A stretch of 44,796 nucleotides of DNA from contig NZ_NHON01000052.1 of the NCBI RefSeq assembly GCF_002195995.1, forward strand, positions 1-44,796, written 5' to 3'. The position numbers and the translations under genes were made by a program. Position 1 is the first letter of the stretch. Each line of letters opens with the position of its first letter. Below are positions 8,130 through 18,363 of the stretch, piece after piece. The notes under the pieces are model-generated. The model was not told where the DNA came from, did no database searches, and was given only the letters and a program-made list of their open reading frames with translations. The DNA is from Inquilinus limosus. Lineage in GTDB: Bacteria; Pseudomonadota; Alphaproteobacteria; DSM-16000; Inquilinaceae.

Positions 8130-8252
8130 GATGGTCCTCGCCCTCAATCCTGCACCACCGTCCGCTATCGCGGTGCAGCATGCAAGGGCGGCGGCGTCAC
8201 GTCCTCGGCGGCGCTCTGCCAGGGCCGGGCGCCAGGCCGGACCGAATGGGTT

Positions 8253-8310
8253 TCCTATCCTGGGTATCGCAGGTAGAATTGTCCGGCTTATCTGCGCAAG
8301 CTGGATAGGA
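8253..8310 (+). promoter_or_regulatory. inverted repeat that could mask the ribosome binding site of the HExxH gene
   Basis: TCCTATCC at 8253-8260 is the exact complement of GGATAGGA at 8303-8310, which contains most of the AGGAG ribosome binding site (8307-8311) of the gene starting at 8319. The intervening 42 bases could fold out or bind a regulator. If the arms pair in the mRNA, translation would be reduced. Only sequence complementarity supports this, and 8 bp could arise by chance. Confidence 0.35.
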
Positions 8311-8318
8311 GATGCAGC

Positions 8319-9281
8319 ATGTCCTTTCGGATCGACACCGGCGCATCTATCCAAGGCGGGCGACCGACGCCGGCCTCATGGGCACAACGGCAAGCCTTCA
8401 ACGACGCCATCTCGCAATCGCGGCCCATCTCCGGGGAAGCGGCAGGGACGGGCATGGCTGACGACCCCGGCAAGGGCGAGGTCGGCGAAAAGGGGACGGG
8501 CTGGATCGACTGGATCGAGCGGCTGGTGAGGGAGGCCGTGGCGAGACGGGAAAAGCTGGAGCGCTACAAGGCCGACGAGTCGAAGCAGTCCCCGACCGCG
8601 GCGAAGATCATCGCCGAGGCGGAGCGGCTGGGCGTGCCGATCCATGTGCTCAGCGATCAGGATTACCGGAGCCGTTATCCCGGCACCGGAGGCGTGACCA
8701 GCAATGGCGAGGTCTATATTCCGGAATCGGCGCTGAACACGAATGGCAATCCGGTCCTCGAGCATGAGCTGCTGCATGCCATCTTCGGCCGGAACCCCGA
8801 GATCTTCGACAATGCGCGGCCGCTCGACGAACGCATCAAGCGTGCGCGCGACCTGTTCCACGGAATGGGGCTCGATGCCGATGACGGAGAGCGCTTTGTG
8901 CGCGCGATCGATGGCTGGCCGCCGGAACGGCATGTCGACGCGGATCACACCCAAGCCTATGTCAGCGGTGTCGACATCGCCCGCGAGAAGGCCGGGCTGC
9001 CCCCGCTGACGGACGCGCAGCGGGACGAGCTCTATGCCGGGGCGGCGGAGCGGGAGGCCGCGCTCGGCATCCAGCGCGGGCCCCTTGCGGACTACGCCAA
9101 GGCGGAGTCGCCCTTCCTGCGCATGATGGCTCTCGCCCGGGCCGAGGCGCAGTGGGCGGCGACGCCCCAGGGCCGTGCCCACCCGCCATCCGGCAATACG
9201 GTGGAGGAGCGCGCCGCGAGCCTGACGGCCATCATCGACAAGCTTGCCAGCGAGGACCGGCTGCTGAAGTTCAAATCCTAG
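8319..9281 (+). CDS. orphan HExxH putative zinc metallopeptidase
   Basis: This 320-residue protein has no clear overall family. The start at 8319 has AGGAG eight bases upstream. Residues 1-60 are polar and rich in Gly, Ser, Thr and Pro, with no Sec signal. A charged helical stretch (about 62-95) follows, then a compact region containing VLEHELLHAIFG with HELLH at 149-153. This HExxH has flanking hydrophobics as in zincin metalloproteases; a downstream candidate third ligand is within HVDADHTQAY (about 205-214). The C-terminal 100 residues are helical. It resembles stand-alone zincin effectors or toxins more than housekeeping proteases. Third codon positions are less GC-biased than in the neighbours, hinting at transfer. 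It has no obvious immunity or secretion partner next door. Confidence 0.7.
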   Translation: MSFRIDTGASIQGGRPTPASWAQRQAFNDAISQSRPISGEAAGTGMADDPGKGEVGEKGTGWIDWIERLVREAVARREKLERYKADESKQSPTAAKIIAEAERLGVPIHVLSDQDYRSRYPGTGGVTSNGEVYIPESALNTNGNPVLEHELLHAIFGRNPEIFDNARPLDERIKRARDLFHGMGLDADDGERFVRAIDGWPPERHVDADHTQAYVSGVDIAREKAGLPPLTDAQRDELYAGAAEREAALGIQRGPLADYAKAESPFLRMMALARAEAQWAATPQGRAHPPSGNTVEERAASLTAIIDKLASEDRLLKFKS

Positions 9282-9294
9282 CCGGCGCAGACCG

Positions 9295-9921
9295 TCAGCC
9301 CGGCTCGACCGGCACCAGCGCCGCGACGTCGTCCCGGCCCTCGGCGCCCAGCCCCTCGGCTACGCCGGCGCGGTCGGCGGCGGGACGGTTCTGGCTCATC
9401 TTCCACTTGCCCTCCAGCCGGGCGATCGGCAGGGCGAAGCCGACGATGCCCTTGAGATGGGCGCGCACGAAGTCCGGCGGCGCGTCGCTCACGGCCCAGG
9501 GCGCGGCCCGGCCGCCCTCGTGCCGCACCGTCAGGCGGGTCACCAGGTCCAGCAGCCGGTCGGCATCGTCGAACATCTCCAGCGGCCCGCTGGCGTGGAT
9601 GGCGACGTAGTTCCAGGTCGGCACCACCTTGCCGGTCTGGCGCTTGGTCTCGTACCAGGACGGGGTGATGTAGGCGTCTGGCCCCTGGAAGATCGCCAGC
9701 GCCTCCGTCCCGGCCACGCCGCCGGCGGCATGCGGGTTGGCCTTGGCGAGGTGGCCGTACAGCGTGCCGTTCGGCCCGGCTTCCGCATCCAGCAGCATCG
9801 GCACATGGCTGGCGACCAGCCCGTCGGCGCCGAGGCTGACCAGCGTGGCCAGGCCGGCCTGGCGGATGGCATCGTGCAGGATCTCGATCCGGTCTTCCCG
9901 GAAGGCGGGCGGGACATACAT
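9295..9921 (-). CDS. paiB: PaiB-family FMN-binding protein
   Basis: The 208 residues match the usual length of the PaiB family, split-barrel flavin-binding proteins first described as negative regulators of sporulation and protease genes in Bacillus. In proteobacteria the role is uncertain. The start at 9921 gives MYVPPAFRED, the family's standard N-terminus; the longer open frame upstream is not family-like. Diagnostic stretches are YITPSWYETKRQTGKVVPTWNY (about residues 85-106), HLKGIVGFALPIARLEGKWKMSQNR near the C-terminus, and GHLAKANPHA in between. It is divergent from purB and ends 13 bp from the stop of the HExxH gene, with no paiA-like acetyltransferase nearby. Confidence 0.88.
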   Translation of the reverse strand: MYVPPAFREDRIEILHDAIRQAGLATLVSLGADGLVASHVPMLLDAEAGPNGTLYGHLAKANPHAAGGVAGTEALAIFQGPDAYITPSWYETKRQTGKVVPTWNYVAIHASGPLEMFDDADRLLDLVTRLTVRHEGGRAAPWAVSDAPPDFVRAHLKGIVGFALPIARLEGKWKMSQNRPAADRAGVAEGLGAEGRDDVAALVPVEPG

Positions 9922-10130
9922 GGCAGTGCCTGGGCAGCAGGGTGGTGCTGCACAGATGGCGATGAATCGGTCTGGCCGCCAGGACCAATCGGCCTGAAGC
10001 GGCCAGTCCAATCCGGCACGGCGCACCGGCGGCATGCAGTTTCGGCAAGGCCCTGCGCTTCCGCCCTGCCGCCGCATCCTGCTATATCCGGCCCCAGCCT
10101 CCTTCCCTGCCCCGCATCTGGACCACGCCG

Positions 10131-11420
10131 ATGATCCCCCGCTACAGCCGCCCCGAGATGACCCGGATCTGGGAGCCGGAGAACAAGTACCGGATCTGGC
10201 TGGACATCGAGGTCGCGGCGCTGGAGGCGATGGCCCAGCTGGGCATCGTGCCGGAGACGGCGGTCAAGGCGGTGCGTGAGCGCGGCAACTTCAATGTCGA
10301 GCGGATCGACGAGATCGAGCGCGAGACCCGGCACGACGTCATCGCCTTCCTGACCAACCTGGCCGAGTATGTCGGGCCCGAGGCGCGCTTCGTGCACCAG
10401 GGCATGACCTCGTCCGACGTGCTGGACACCACGCTGTCGATCCAGCTGTCCCAGGCGATCGACCTGCTGATCGCCGATGTCGACGGCCTGCTGGCCGCCC
10501 TGAAGCGCCGGGCGGAGGAGCACAAGACCACCCTGACCGTCGGCCGCAGCCACGGCATCCATGCCGAGCCGACCACCTTCGGCCTGAAGCTGGCCGGCCA
10601 CTGGGCCGCCTTCCGCCGCAACCGCGACCGGCTGGTGCAGGCGCGGCGCGAGATCGCCACCTGCGCCATCTCCGGCCCGGTCGGCACCTTCGCCTCGGTC
10701 GATCCCTTCGTCGAGCGCTACGTCGCCGGCAAGCTGGGGCTGCAGGTCGAGCCGGTGTCGACCCAGGTGATCCCGCGCGACCGCCACGCCATGGCCTTCG
10801 CCGTGTTCGGCGTCGTCGCCTCCTCGATCGAGAACCTCGCCATCGAGATCCGGCACCTGCAGCGCACCGAGGTGCGCGAGGCGGAGGAGTTCTTCCACCA
10901 GGGCCAGAAGGGCTCGTCGGCGATGCCGCACAAGCGCAACCCGGTGCTGACCGAGAACCTGACCGGCCTGGCCCGGCTGGTGCGCGCCGCGGTGGTGCCG
11001 GCGATGGAGAACGTGGCGCTGTGGCATGAGCGCGACATCAGCCATTCCTCGGTCGAGCGGATGCAGGCGCCGGACGCCACCGTCACCCTGGACTTCGCCC
11101 TGTCGCGCCTGACCGGCGTGGTCGACAAGCTGCTGATCTATCCGGAGCGGATGAAGGCCAATCTGGAATCGCTCGGCGGGCTGGTGTTCTCGCAGCGCGT
11201 GCTGCTGGCCCTGACCCAGGCCGGAATCAGCCGCGAGGCCGCCTACACCCTGGTCCAGCGCAACGCGATGAAGGTGTGGCACGAGGGCGGCAGCTTCCTC
11301 GACCGCCTGGACGAGGATCCGGAGGTCACGATCCCGCGCGAGGCCCTGGCCCACGCCTTCAGCTACGACTTCTACACCAAGCACGTCGACGACATCTTCG
11401 CCCGCGTGTTTGCGGAATAG
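10131..11420 (+). CDS. purB: adenylosuccinate lyase
   Basis: This 429-residue member of the fumarase/aspartase superfamily catalyses two steps of purine synthesis, removing fumarate from SAICAR and from adenylosuccinate. The N-terminus [20 protein letters not shown] is typical of the short bacterial/PurB type. Key regions are [14 protein letters not shown] (about 93-106), the catalytic-base histidine loop [14 protein letters not shown] (about 139-152), and the superfamily signature [11 protein letters not shown] (261-271) on the flexible loop that carries the catalytic serine. The length is normal and all signature residues are present. No purine operon partner is adjacent. A family A repeat starts 22 bp after its stop. 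Confidence 0.97.
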   Translation: MIPRYSRPEMTRIWEPENKYRIWLDIEVAALEAMAQLGIVPETAVKAVRERGNFNVERIDEIERETRHDVIAFLTNLAEYVGPEARFVHQGMTSSDVLDTTLSIQLSQAIDLLIADVDGLLAALKRRAEEHKTTLTVGRSHGIHAEPTTFGLKLAGHWAAFRRNRDRLVQARREIATCAISGPVGTFASVDPFVERYVAGKLGLQVEPVSTQVIPRDRHAMAFAVFGVVASSIENLAIEIRHLQRTEVREAEEFFHQGQKGSSAMPHKRNPVLTENLTGLARLVRAAVVPAMENVALWHERDISHSSVERMQAPDATVTLDFALSRLTGVVDKLLIYPERMKANLESLGGLVFSQRVLLALTQAGISREAAYTLVQRNAMKVWHEGGSFLDRLDEDPEVTIPREALAHAFSYDFYTKHVDDIFARVFAE

Positions 11421-11442
11421 TACTGGCGGTTCAAATCACTCA

Positions 11443-11533
11443 CCGTCATGGCGAGCCCCGCAGGGGCGTGGCCATCCAGGGGCCGGTGCGAGCAGCCCTG
11501 GATGGCCACGTCGCTGCGCTCCTCGCCATGACG
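11443..11533. repeat. family A intergenic palindrome, copy 2 (divergent version)
   Basis: It has the same design as the other family A copies, but with GTCATGGCGAG and CTCGCCATGAC at the ends instead of GTCATTGCGAG, and ATGGCC for ATTGCT within. Both arms changed together (compensatory changes), so pairing is kept. This argues that the hairpin matters, in DNA or RNA. It lies between purB and the metC-like gene, both on the plus strand, and begins 22 bp after the purB stop. Confidence 0.85.
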
Positions 11534-11573
11534 ATAAGAATATGATTTCCCGCGAATAACTGCCGGAGGCCGG

Positions 11574-12728
11574 ATGATGGACAAGAGCAAGCTTTCCGCC
11601 GCCAGCATCGCGGCGCAGGCGCTGGGGTGGGTCGACCCGGTGACCAGGGCGGTCACCCCGGCGATCCACCCCTCCTCCACCTATATCCGCGACCCGGACA
11701 ACCAGTACCGGTCCGGCCGCATCTACGCCCGGGACAACAATCCGAGCTTCGACCAGGCCGAGGCGGTGCTGGCGGCGTTGGAGGGGGCGGCGGGCGCCGC
11801 CGTCTTCGCCTCCGGCATGGCGGCGGCGACCGCGGTGTTCCTGGCGCTGGCGCCGGGCGACCATGTGCTGGCGCCGAAGGTGATGTACTGGTCGCTGCGC
11901 AACTGGCTGGTGACCGAGGCCACCCGCTGGGGCCTGAAGATCGAGCTGGTCGACACCCACGACATCGACGCCCTCCGCGCCGCGCTCAGGCCCGGCGAGA
12001 CCAAGCTGGTGTGGCTGGAGACGCCGGCCAACCCGCTGTGGACCGTGACCGACATCGCCGCCGTGGCCGAGACGGCGCACGCCGCCGGCGCCCGGGTGGC
12101 GGTCGATTCCACCGTGGCGACGCCGGTGCACACCCGGCCGCTGGATCTCGGCGCCGACCTGGTGATGCACTCCGCCACCAAATACCTGAACGGCCATTCC
12201 GACGTGGTCGCCGGGGCGCTGGTCACCGCCCGCGACGACGAGACCTGGCAGCGGATCAAGCGCATCCGCGCCCAGCACGGCGCCATCCTCGGCCCGTTCG
12301 AGGCGTGGCTGCTGCTGCGCGGCATGCGCACGCTGGTGCCGCGGGTGCGCCAGGCCTCGGCCACGGCGCTGGCGATCGCCGAGCATTTCCGCGGCCATGA
12401 GCTGGTGTCGGCCGTGCTGTATCCCGGCCTGCAGGACGCGCCGGGCCATGCGGTCGCCGCCCGGCAGATGCAGGGCGGCTTCGGCGGCATGCTCTCGCTG
12501 CGGGTCAAGGCCGGCGCTGCGGCGGCCATCGCCACGGCGGCGACGGTCGAGCTGTGGAAGCGCGCCACCTCGCTGGGCGGGGTCGAGAGCCTGATCGAGC
12601 ACCGCGCCAGCGTCGAGGGCCCCACCAGCCCGGTCCCCGACGACCTGCTGCGCCTGTCCGCCGGCATCGAGGACCCCGCCGAGTTGATCGCCGACCTGGA
12701 GCAGGCGTTGAGGGCCGCCGTCGCTTAA
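11574..12728 (+). CDS. metC: cystathionine beta-lyase-type PLP enzyme
   Basis: This 384-residue cytoplasmic enzyme belongs to the Cys/Met-metabolism PLP family, and most probably cleaves cystathionine to homocysteine, pyruvate and ammonia. The start at 11574 (ATGATG) follows GGAGG. The PLP lysine is Lys203 in MHSATKYLNGHSD, with the cofactor-stacking region ASGMAAATAVFLAL (about 80-93) and PLP phosphate contacts at YRSGRIYARDNNPS. The substrate-binding SLGGVESLIEHRAS segment near the C-terminus is well kept. Homologues of the same fold include cystathionine gamma-synthase and methionine gamma-lyase; MetC is my preferred reading on overall pattern, but it is not proved. It is flanked by repeats A2 and A3. 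Confidence 0.83.
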   Translation: MMDKSKLSAASIAAQALGWVDPVTRAVTPAIHPSSTYIRDPDNQYRSGRIYARDNNPSFDQAEAVLAALEGAAGAAVFASGMAAATAVFLALAPGDHVLAPKVMYWSLRNWLVTEATRWGLKIELVDTHDIDALRAALRPGETKLVWLETPANPLWTVTDIAAVAETAHAAGARVAVDSTVATPVHTRPLDLGADLVMHSATKYLNGHSDVVAGALVTARDDETWQRIKRIRAQHGAILGPFEAWLLLRGMRTLVPRVRQASATALAIAEHFRGHELVSAVLYPGLQDAPGHAVAARQMQGGFGGMLSLRVKAGAAAAIATAATVELWKRATSLGGVESLIEHRASVEGPTSPVPDDLLRLSAGIEDPAELIADLEQALRAAVA

Positions 12729-12742
12729 ATCAGGGCGCACCC

Positions 12743-12915
12743 TTTTGCGTTGCCTCTCCCGCTTGCGAGACTTCTCAGACTCCAGCACCGTCATTGCGAG
12801 CGCAGCGAAGCAATCCAGGGGCCGGTGCGCACCGGCCCCTGGATTGCTTCGTCGGCTTCGCCTCCTCGCAATGACGGAGAGGGGTAGGCGTTGCGCTCCC
12901 ACGCGGGTGAGAGAG
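12743..12915. repeat. family A palindrome (12788-12877) nested between family B ends, copy 3
   Basis: The central 90 bp (CCGTCATTGCGAG to CTCGCAATGACGG) is a nearly perfect hairpin in inverse orientation to copies 1, 4 and 5. To its left, GCGTTGCCTCTCCCGCTTGCGAGA is the start of a family B element, and to its right GTTGCGCTCCCACGCGGGTGAGAGAGGCC looks like a decayed B end. The block fills the convergent gap between the metC-like gene and the ABC transporter pair. It could terminate both. Confidence 0.8.
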
Positions 12916-12953
12916 GCCACGATCTTCTCCGGCCAGGGCGCTTCGTCCTCCCC

Positions 12954-14722
<1,769 letters not shown>

Positions 14723-14726
<4 letters not shown>

Positions 14727-16453
14727 GCGACGGCTCCCTGGGCCTGGGCGAGACGGGCATAGCGGCGGCCATCCGCCAGCAGCGCCTCGTGCCGCCCCTC
14801 CTCGACCACCCGGCCGCCGTCGAGCACCAGGATGCGGTCGGCCTTGCGGATGGTGGACAGGCGGTGGGCGATGACGAGGGTGGTGCGGTTGCGGAACAGC
14901 CGCTCCAGCGCGTCCTGGATCGCCTGCTCGCTGGCGGCGTCGACGCTGGACGTCGCCTCGTCCAGCACCAGGATCGGCGCGTTCTTCAAGAGCGCCCGGG
15001 CAATGGCGATGCGCTGGCGCTGGCCGCCGGACAAGAACGCGCCACGCTCCCCCACCTCGGTATCGTAGCCCTCGGGCAAAGCCAGGATGAAGTCATGGGC
15101 GTTGGCGGCGCGGGCGGCCTCCACCAGCTCGTCCAGCCCCGCCTCCGGCCGGGCGATGCGCAGGTTGTCGGCGACCGTGCCGGGGAACAGGTGGGTGTCC
15201 TGCGACACCACCGCGATCTTCTCGCGAAGCACGGCCAGCGGCAGGTCGCGGATGTCGATGCCGCCGACCCGGATGCCACCGCGGGCGGGATCGAAGAAGC
15301 GCAGCAGCAGGGCGACGATGGTCGACTTGCCGGCGCCGGACGGTCCGACCAGGGCCACGACCTCGCCCTCCTCCACCCGCAGCGACACCTCGTCCAGCGT
15401 CGGCCCCTCCGCCCCGTCATAGGCGAAGCCGACGCGGTCGAAGGCGATGCTGGCGGCCAGCGGCGCCGGGGTCGGCAGGCGCGGCGCGTCGACCACCGCC
15501 GGCCGGGCCGCCAGCAGCGCCGCGATCTCCTTGCCGGCGCCGATGCCCGCCCAGGCGGCGTGCAGCGCCTGGTCCATGCGCTCGATCGGCCGGAACGCCT
15601 CGCGCGCCAGGAACAGCGCGGTCAGCAGCGCCATCGGCGCCAGTTCGCCGGCCGAGACCCGCCAGGCGCCCCAGGCCAGCACCACGGCGACGCCGCCGAG
15701 CGAGCACAAGGTCGTCACCCCGTCGCGCATCAGCGTGACGCTGAGCTCGCGCATCGCTTCCCGGCGCAGCGTCGCGGCATGGGCCGACAGTTCCTGCCGC
15801 CGCCGGCCGACGGCGTTGAACGCCTTCAGCGTCACCAGCCCCTGGATGCTGTCGAGCAGGAAGGCGCCGAACACGGCCATGGCCGCGAAGATCCCGGTCG
15901 ACCGCGGCATGCGCCAGGCCAGCCACAGCGAGTTGGCCAGCGGCGCCAGCACCACGAACACCGCGAGGATCGCCGCCGAGGTCAGGTCCAGAACGGCCAG
16001 GCAGGCCAGCACCGCGAGCGGGCCGAGCACCGCGACGATCACCGCGGGCAGGTAGCGCGCGACATAGGCCTCGACCGCCTCGACCCCGCCGACCAGCGTG
16101 GCCTGGATCTCTCCGGTCCGCCGCTCGGTGGCGAAGCCGGGGCCGAGTTGCAGCAGCCGCTCGAACAGGCGGCGGCGCAGCGCCAGCTTGGTCCGCTGCG
16201 CGGCGCGCTGGGCCGCAAGCTCCGCCAGCCAGACCAGCCCCGCCCGCAGCAGCACGAGGCCGGCCAAGAGGCCGATCCAGGGCAGCACCGGCCCCTGCCC
16301 CTGCAGCAGCCCGCCGGCGACCAGCGCCAGCAGCACGCCCTGGCCGAGATTGGCCGCAGTGACGGCCAGCCCCAGCCCGGCGCCCAGCGCCACCTCGCCC
16401 CCGACCGGCCCTGCCAGGGCCAGCATCGTCCGGTTGATCATCATGACGGCCAT
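14723..16453 (-). CDS. ABC half-transporter with fused membrane and ATPase domains (CydD-like position)
   Basis: This 576-residue half-transporter is the first gene of the pair. Six membrane segments span about residues 1-300. The RRTGEIQATLVGGVEAVEAYVARYLPAV stretch resembles the CydD coupling region. The ATPase domain holds Walker A GPSGAGKST (about 355), signature LSGGQRQRI, Walker B ILVLDEATSSVD and H-loop VIAHRLST, all intact. Both halves therefore look catalytically competent. The start is uncertain: ATG at 16453 lies right against GGAGG, and the ATG at 16444 in the same frame has better spacing (MMINRTML). The upstream 100 bp is AT-rich for this genome and contains a Fur-like palindrome at 16534-16561, pointing to iron-repressed expression. 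Cysteine/glutathione export, as in CydDC, is the main alternative. Confidence 0.83.
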
Positions 16454-16533
16454 GCCTCCGCAACCCGATGAAGCCGCTTCCGCGAAGTCGGCCGATCATT
16501 GATGACTGACCGGCGGTCATTGAGTCAATCGAG

Positions 16534-16561
16534 AAATGCAAATGAGAGTTGATTGCATTTA
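16534..16561 (-). promoter_or_regulatory. Fur-like palindrome upstream of the ABC pair
   Basis: On the plus strand AAATGCAA (16534-16541) faces TTGCATTT, offset by one base (16553-16560), in an AT-rich pocket. The inner bases (ATGAGAGTTGA) partly match the two overlapping heptamer layout of Fur sites. The outer TGCAA/TTGCA arms are the same as those of the cleaner site in front of fecI (24448-24462). It lies about 80 bp upstream of the first ABC gene, a plausible promoter position. Confidence 0.5.
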
Positions 16562-16701
16562 GAAGCGGTGAGGCATCACCATCAGCCCGGCCCTAGGAAA
16601 TGGCTCCGGCCATCCCCCGCACCGCGACCCTTCGCTGCCGCATGAACAGGATGTTGCGGGGAACCGGAACAAATCGCCCGCCCGTGTCTTGTTTGGCCAT
16701 C

Positions 16702-17001
16702 ATGCTGATGGCAGACCGAATGACGACCGACGGCCGGAGCCTCGCGCAGACGCTGCACTTCTGGCTTCGCATCCAGGGCCAGAACTGGGAGGACGGATTC
16801 CCGCCCAGCCCGGAGGAGGCGGCGTGGATCAGCCAGGCCCTGGCGGCGGCGCGGTACGGCAGCCTGGCGCGCAGCCAGGAATGCATTCTGCACGCGATCC
16901 TGCGGGATCTGGCCCCTCCACCGGAAGCCGGGGACTACAGTCTCGACAGCTTCCGCAGCGACCTCTCCGCCTTCCAGGCGCGATATGTCGACGGCGGCTA
17001 A
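16702..17001 (+). CDS. small hypothetical protein (about 99 aa)
   Basis: I do not recognise this product. The frame from the ATG at 16702 has the strong GC bias at third positions seen in true genes here, and a sensible composition: LAQTLHFWLRIQGQNWEDGFPPSPEEAAWISQALAAARYG, then a helical middle with one cysteine, and an acidic C-terminus. Other in-frame ATGs at 16708 and 16720 are equally possible; none has a clear ribosome binding site. The predicted product is soluble and mostly helical, without a signal peptide. It stands about 110 bp ahead of another small gene on the same strand, separated by an AT-rich spacer. Confidence 0.5.
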   Translation: MLMADRMTTDGRSLAQTLHFWLRIQGQNWEDGFPPSPEEAAWISQALAAARYGSLARSQECILHAILRDLAPPPEAGDYSLDSFRSDLSAFQARYVDGG

Positions 17002-17110
17002 AATCCCTGAAAAATCCGTAAGATAAATTATCCCGTTCCAGCGAGCTTCCGGGTTGCCAAATGGCCCGATCCAAGGGATCGTGCACCATCGATTTCCGGG
17101 AGGTCGCATT

Positions 17111-17461
17111 ATGGATCGGCCGACGCGCATCGTTCCACCGATCCGCTTCACCTCGACGGCCGGCGACGAGGCGTCGATCACCGTCGCGACCGCGCTGGTC
17201 GAGCATCTCGACGCGCTCTACGACAGGCTGCTCGACCCCAGGCGCGGCGAGGCGCATGCCGCAGGCCCGCTGCGGACGAAGCATCTCGACACCATCGAGC
17301 GGCTGCTGTTCCGGGCCACCGAGGAGATGGACCAGGGCGCGGTGCAGTTGAGCGACGGGCTGCGGACCCAGGCGGCGCTGCTGATCGGCCAGTACGGGCC
17401 GCTGGCGGCCGCGGCGGCGCGGCCCGACCTGGCCAGGCAGTCCAGCCGGGCCGCCATCTGA
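17111..17461 (+). CDS. small hypothetical protein (116 aa)
   Basis: I do not recognise this product. The ATG at 17111 is preceded by GGGAGG at good spacing, so translation is likely. The protein begins MDRPTRIVPPIRFTSTAGDEA, then shows helices with a heptad-like pattern (ATALVEHLDALYDRLLD, HLDTIERLLFRATEEMDQGAVQL, LRTQAALLIGQYGPLAAAAA). This suggests a small helical bundle, cytoplasmic, without a membrane segment. The spacer upstream (17002-17110) is AT-rich and contains a 6-bp hairpin (CGATCC/GGATCG, 17067-17081). It converges on the phosphotransferase gene with 19 bp between stops. Confidence 0.6.
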   Translation: MDRPTRIVPPIRFTSTAGDEASITVATALVEHLDALYDRLLDPRRGEAHAAGPLRTKHLDTIERLLFRATEEMDQGAVQLSDGLRTQAALLIGQYGPLAAAAARPDLARQSSRAAI

Positions 17462-17480
17462 CCCTTCCGGGCCGGGACGC

Positions 17481-18359
17481 CTAGACGGGCTCCGCCGCCG
17501 CGACCCAGTCCACGACGCTGCGCACCATCATCGGCAGATGCTCCGGATCGTCGGCGAGTTCGGCCAGCTCCCACAGCCGGTGCGTGCCGGTGAGAATGGC
17601 GATCCGCCGGCGGTCGAGCGCCAGTCCGGTCAGCGCCTCATAGGCCGTCGCCAGCCGGGCGCTCAGGTCGGGCGAGACGAAGCCGGAATAGACGAACTCC
17701 TGGTGCAGCGGCCCGATGCCGGAATCGGCGAAGTCGTAGATGCCGTTCAGCCGCTGCCGGCCATGGTCGAAGGCCATGTTCCAGCCATGGCCGTCGAAGA
17801 AGCCGTAGACCGGCGGGTGCGGCTCGGGCGGCAGCCGGCCATAGGCGTCCAGCAGCCGTTCCGCCGCCGGGCGCAGCGCCGGCGGCAATGCCGGCAGCGC
17901 CTTGCCGCCGATCCGGTCCGCCCCCCCCCATTCCTCGACCGGCCCGGCGCCGGCGGCCGCCATCCGGCCGGGGTCGAGCCGATGCAGCCCGGCATGGAAG
18001 CGGGCCAGGTCCTCGGCCAGCCGCCGGCGCGCCGCCCCCGGCAGCCCGGCATAATGCTCCGCCAGCAGGTGCTCGCCCGGGATCTTGGCGTGCCGCGAGA
18101 ACAGCGGCGGCCCCTCCACCAGTTCGAGATCGGGGACCGGCAGCGCCGCCGCGGGCCGGACCAGGCCCAGCAGCGCGGCCTCCTTGCGCAGCCGCTGCGC
18201 CGCCGGCTCGTGCCGCGGGAACTTGAAGACCAGCCCGCCATCCGCCTCGACCGCCGTCGAATCCCAGCTCTCCGCCAGGATCCGGAACTCCGACGCGGCC
18301 AGGTCCGGGAAGGCGCGCAGGATGGCGGCGCGGCAGGCGTCGAGGTCGGCTGCGGCCAT
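17481..18359 (-). CDS. aminoglycoside phosphotransferase-fold kinase with altered catalytic motif
   Basis: This 292-residue protein has the APH/choline-kinase fold. The nucleotide-binding lysine is likely Lys46 (LVFKFPR). The catalytic loop reads VYGFFDGHGWNMAF: Asp189 and Asn194 keep the D-x4-N spacing of HGDLxxxN, but the histidine two places before the Asp is Phe187. The metal-binding Asp209 is in IYDFADSGIG. The enzyme can therefore still be an active kinase, but the substrate is unknown; a true antibiotic kinase is unlikely on this evidence. It begins four bases after the stop of the histidine phosphatase gene, so the two are one operon and may act on the same phosphorylated compound in opposite directions. 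Confidence 0.78.
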   Translation of the reverse strand: MAAADLDACRAAILRAFPDLAASEFRILAESWDSTAVEADGGLVFKFPRHEPAAQRLRKEAALLGLVRPAAALPVPDLELVEGPPLFSRHAKIPGEHLLAEHYAGLPGAARRRLAEDLARFHAGLHRLDPGRMAAAGAGPVEEWGGADRIGGKALPALPPALRPAAERLLDAYGRLPPEPHPPVYGFFDGHGWNMAFDHGRQRLNGIYDFADSGIGPLHQEFVYSGFVSPDLSARLATAYEALTGLALDRRRIAILTGTHRLWELAELADDPEHLPMMVRSVVDWVAAAEPV

Positions 18360-18363
18360 CAGG

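Noticed and set aside
16582-17181. A 199-codon minus-strand open frame over the two small unknown genes
   Set aside because: Composition is antisense-like and there is no ribosome site; the plus-strand frames show better codon bias.
17481-18359. Aminoglycoside resistance gene
   Set aside because: The fold is shared but the HGD histidine is absent and the gene is in an operon with a phosphatase; no resistance context.
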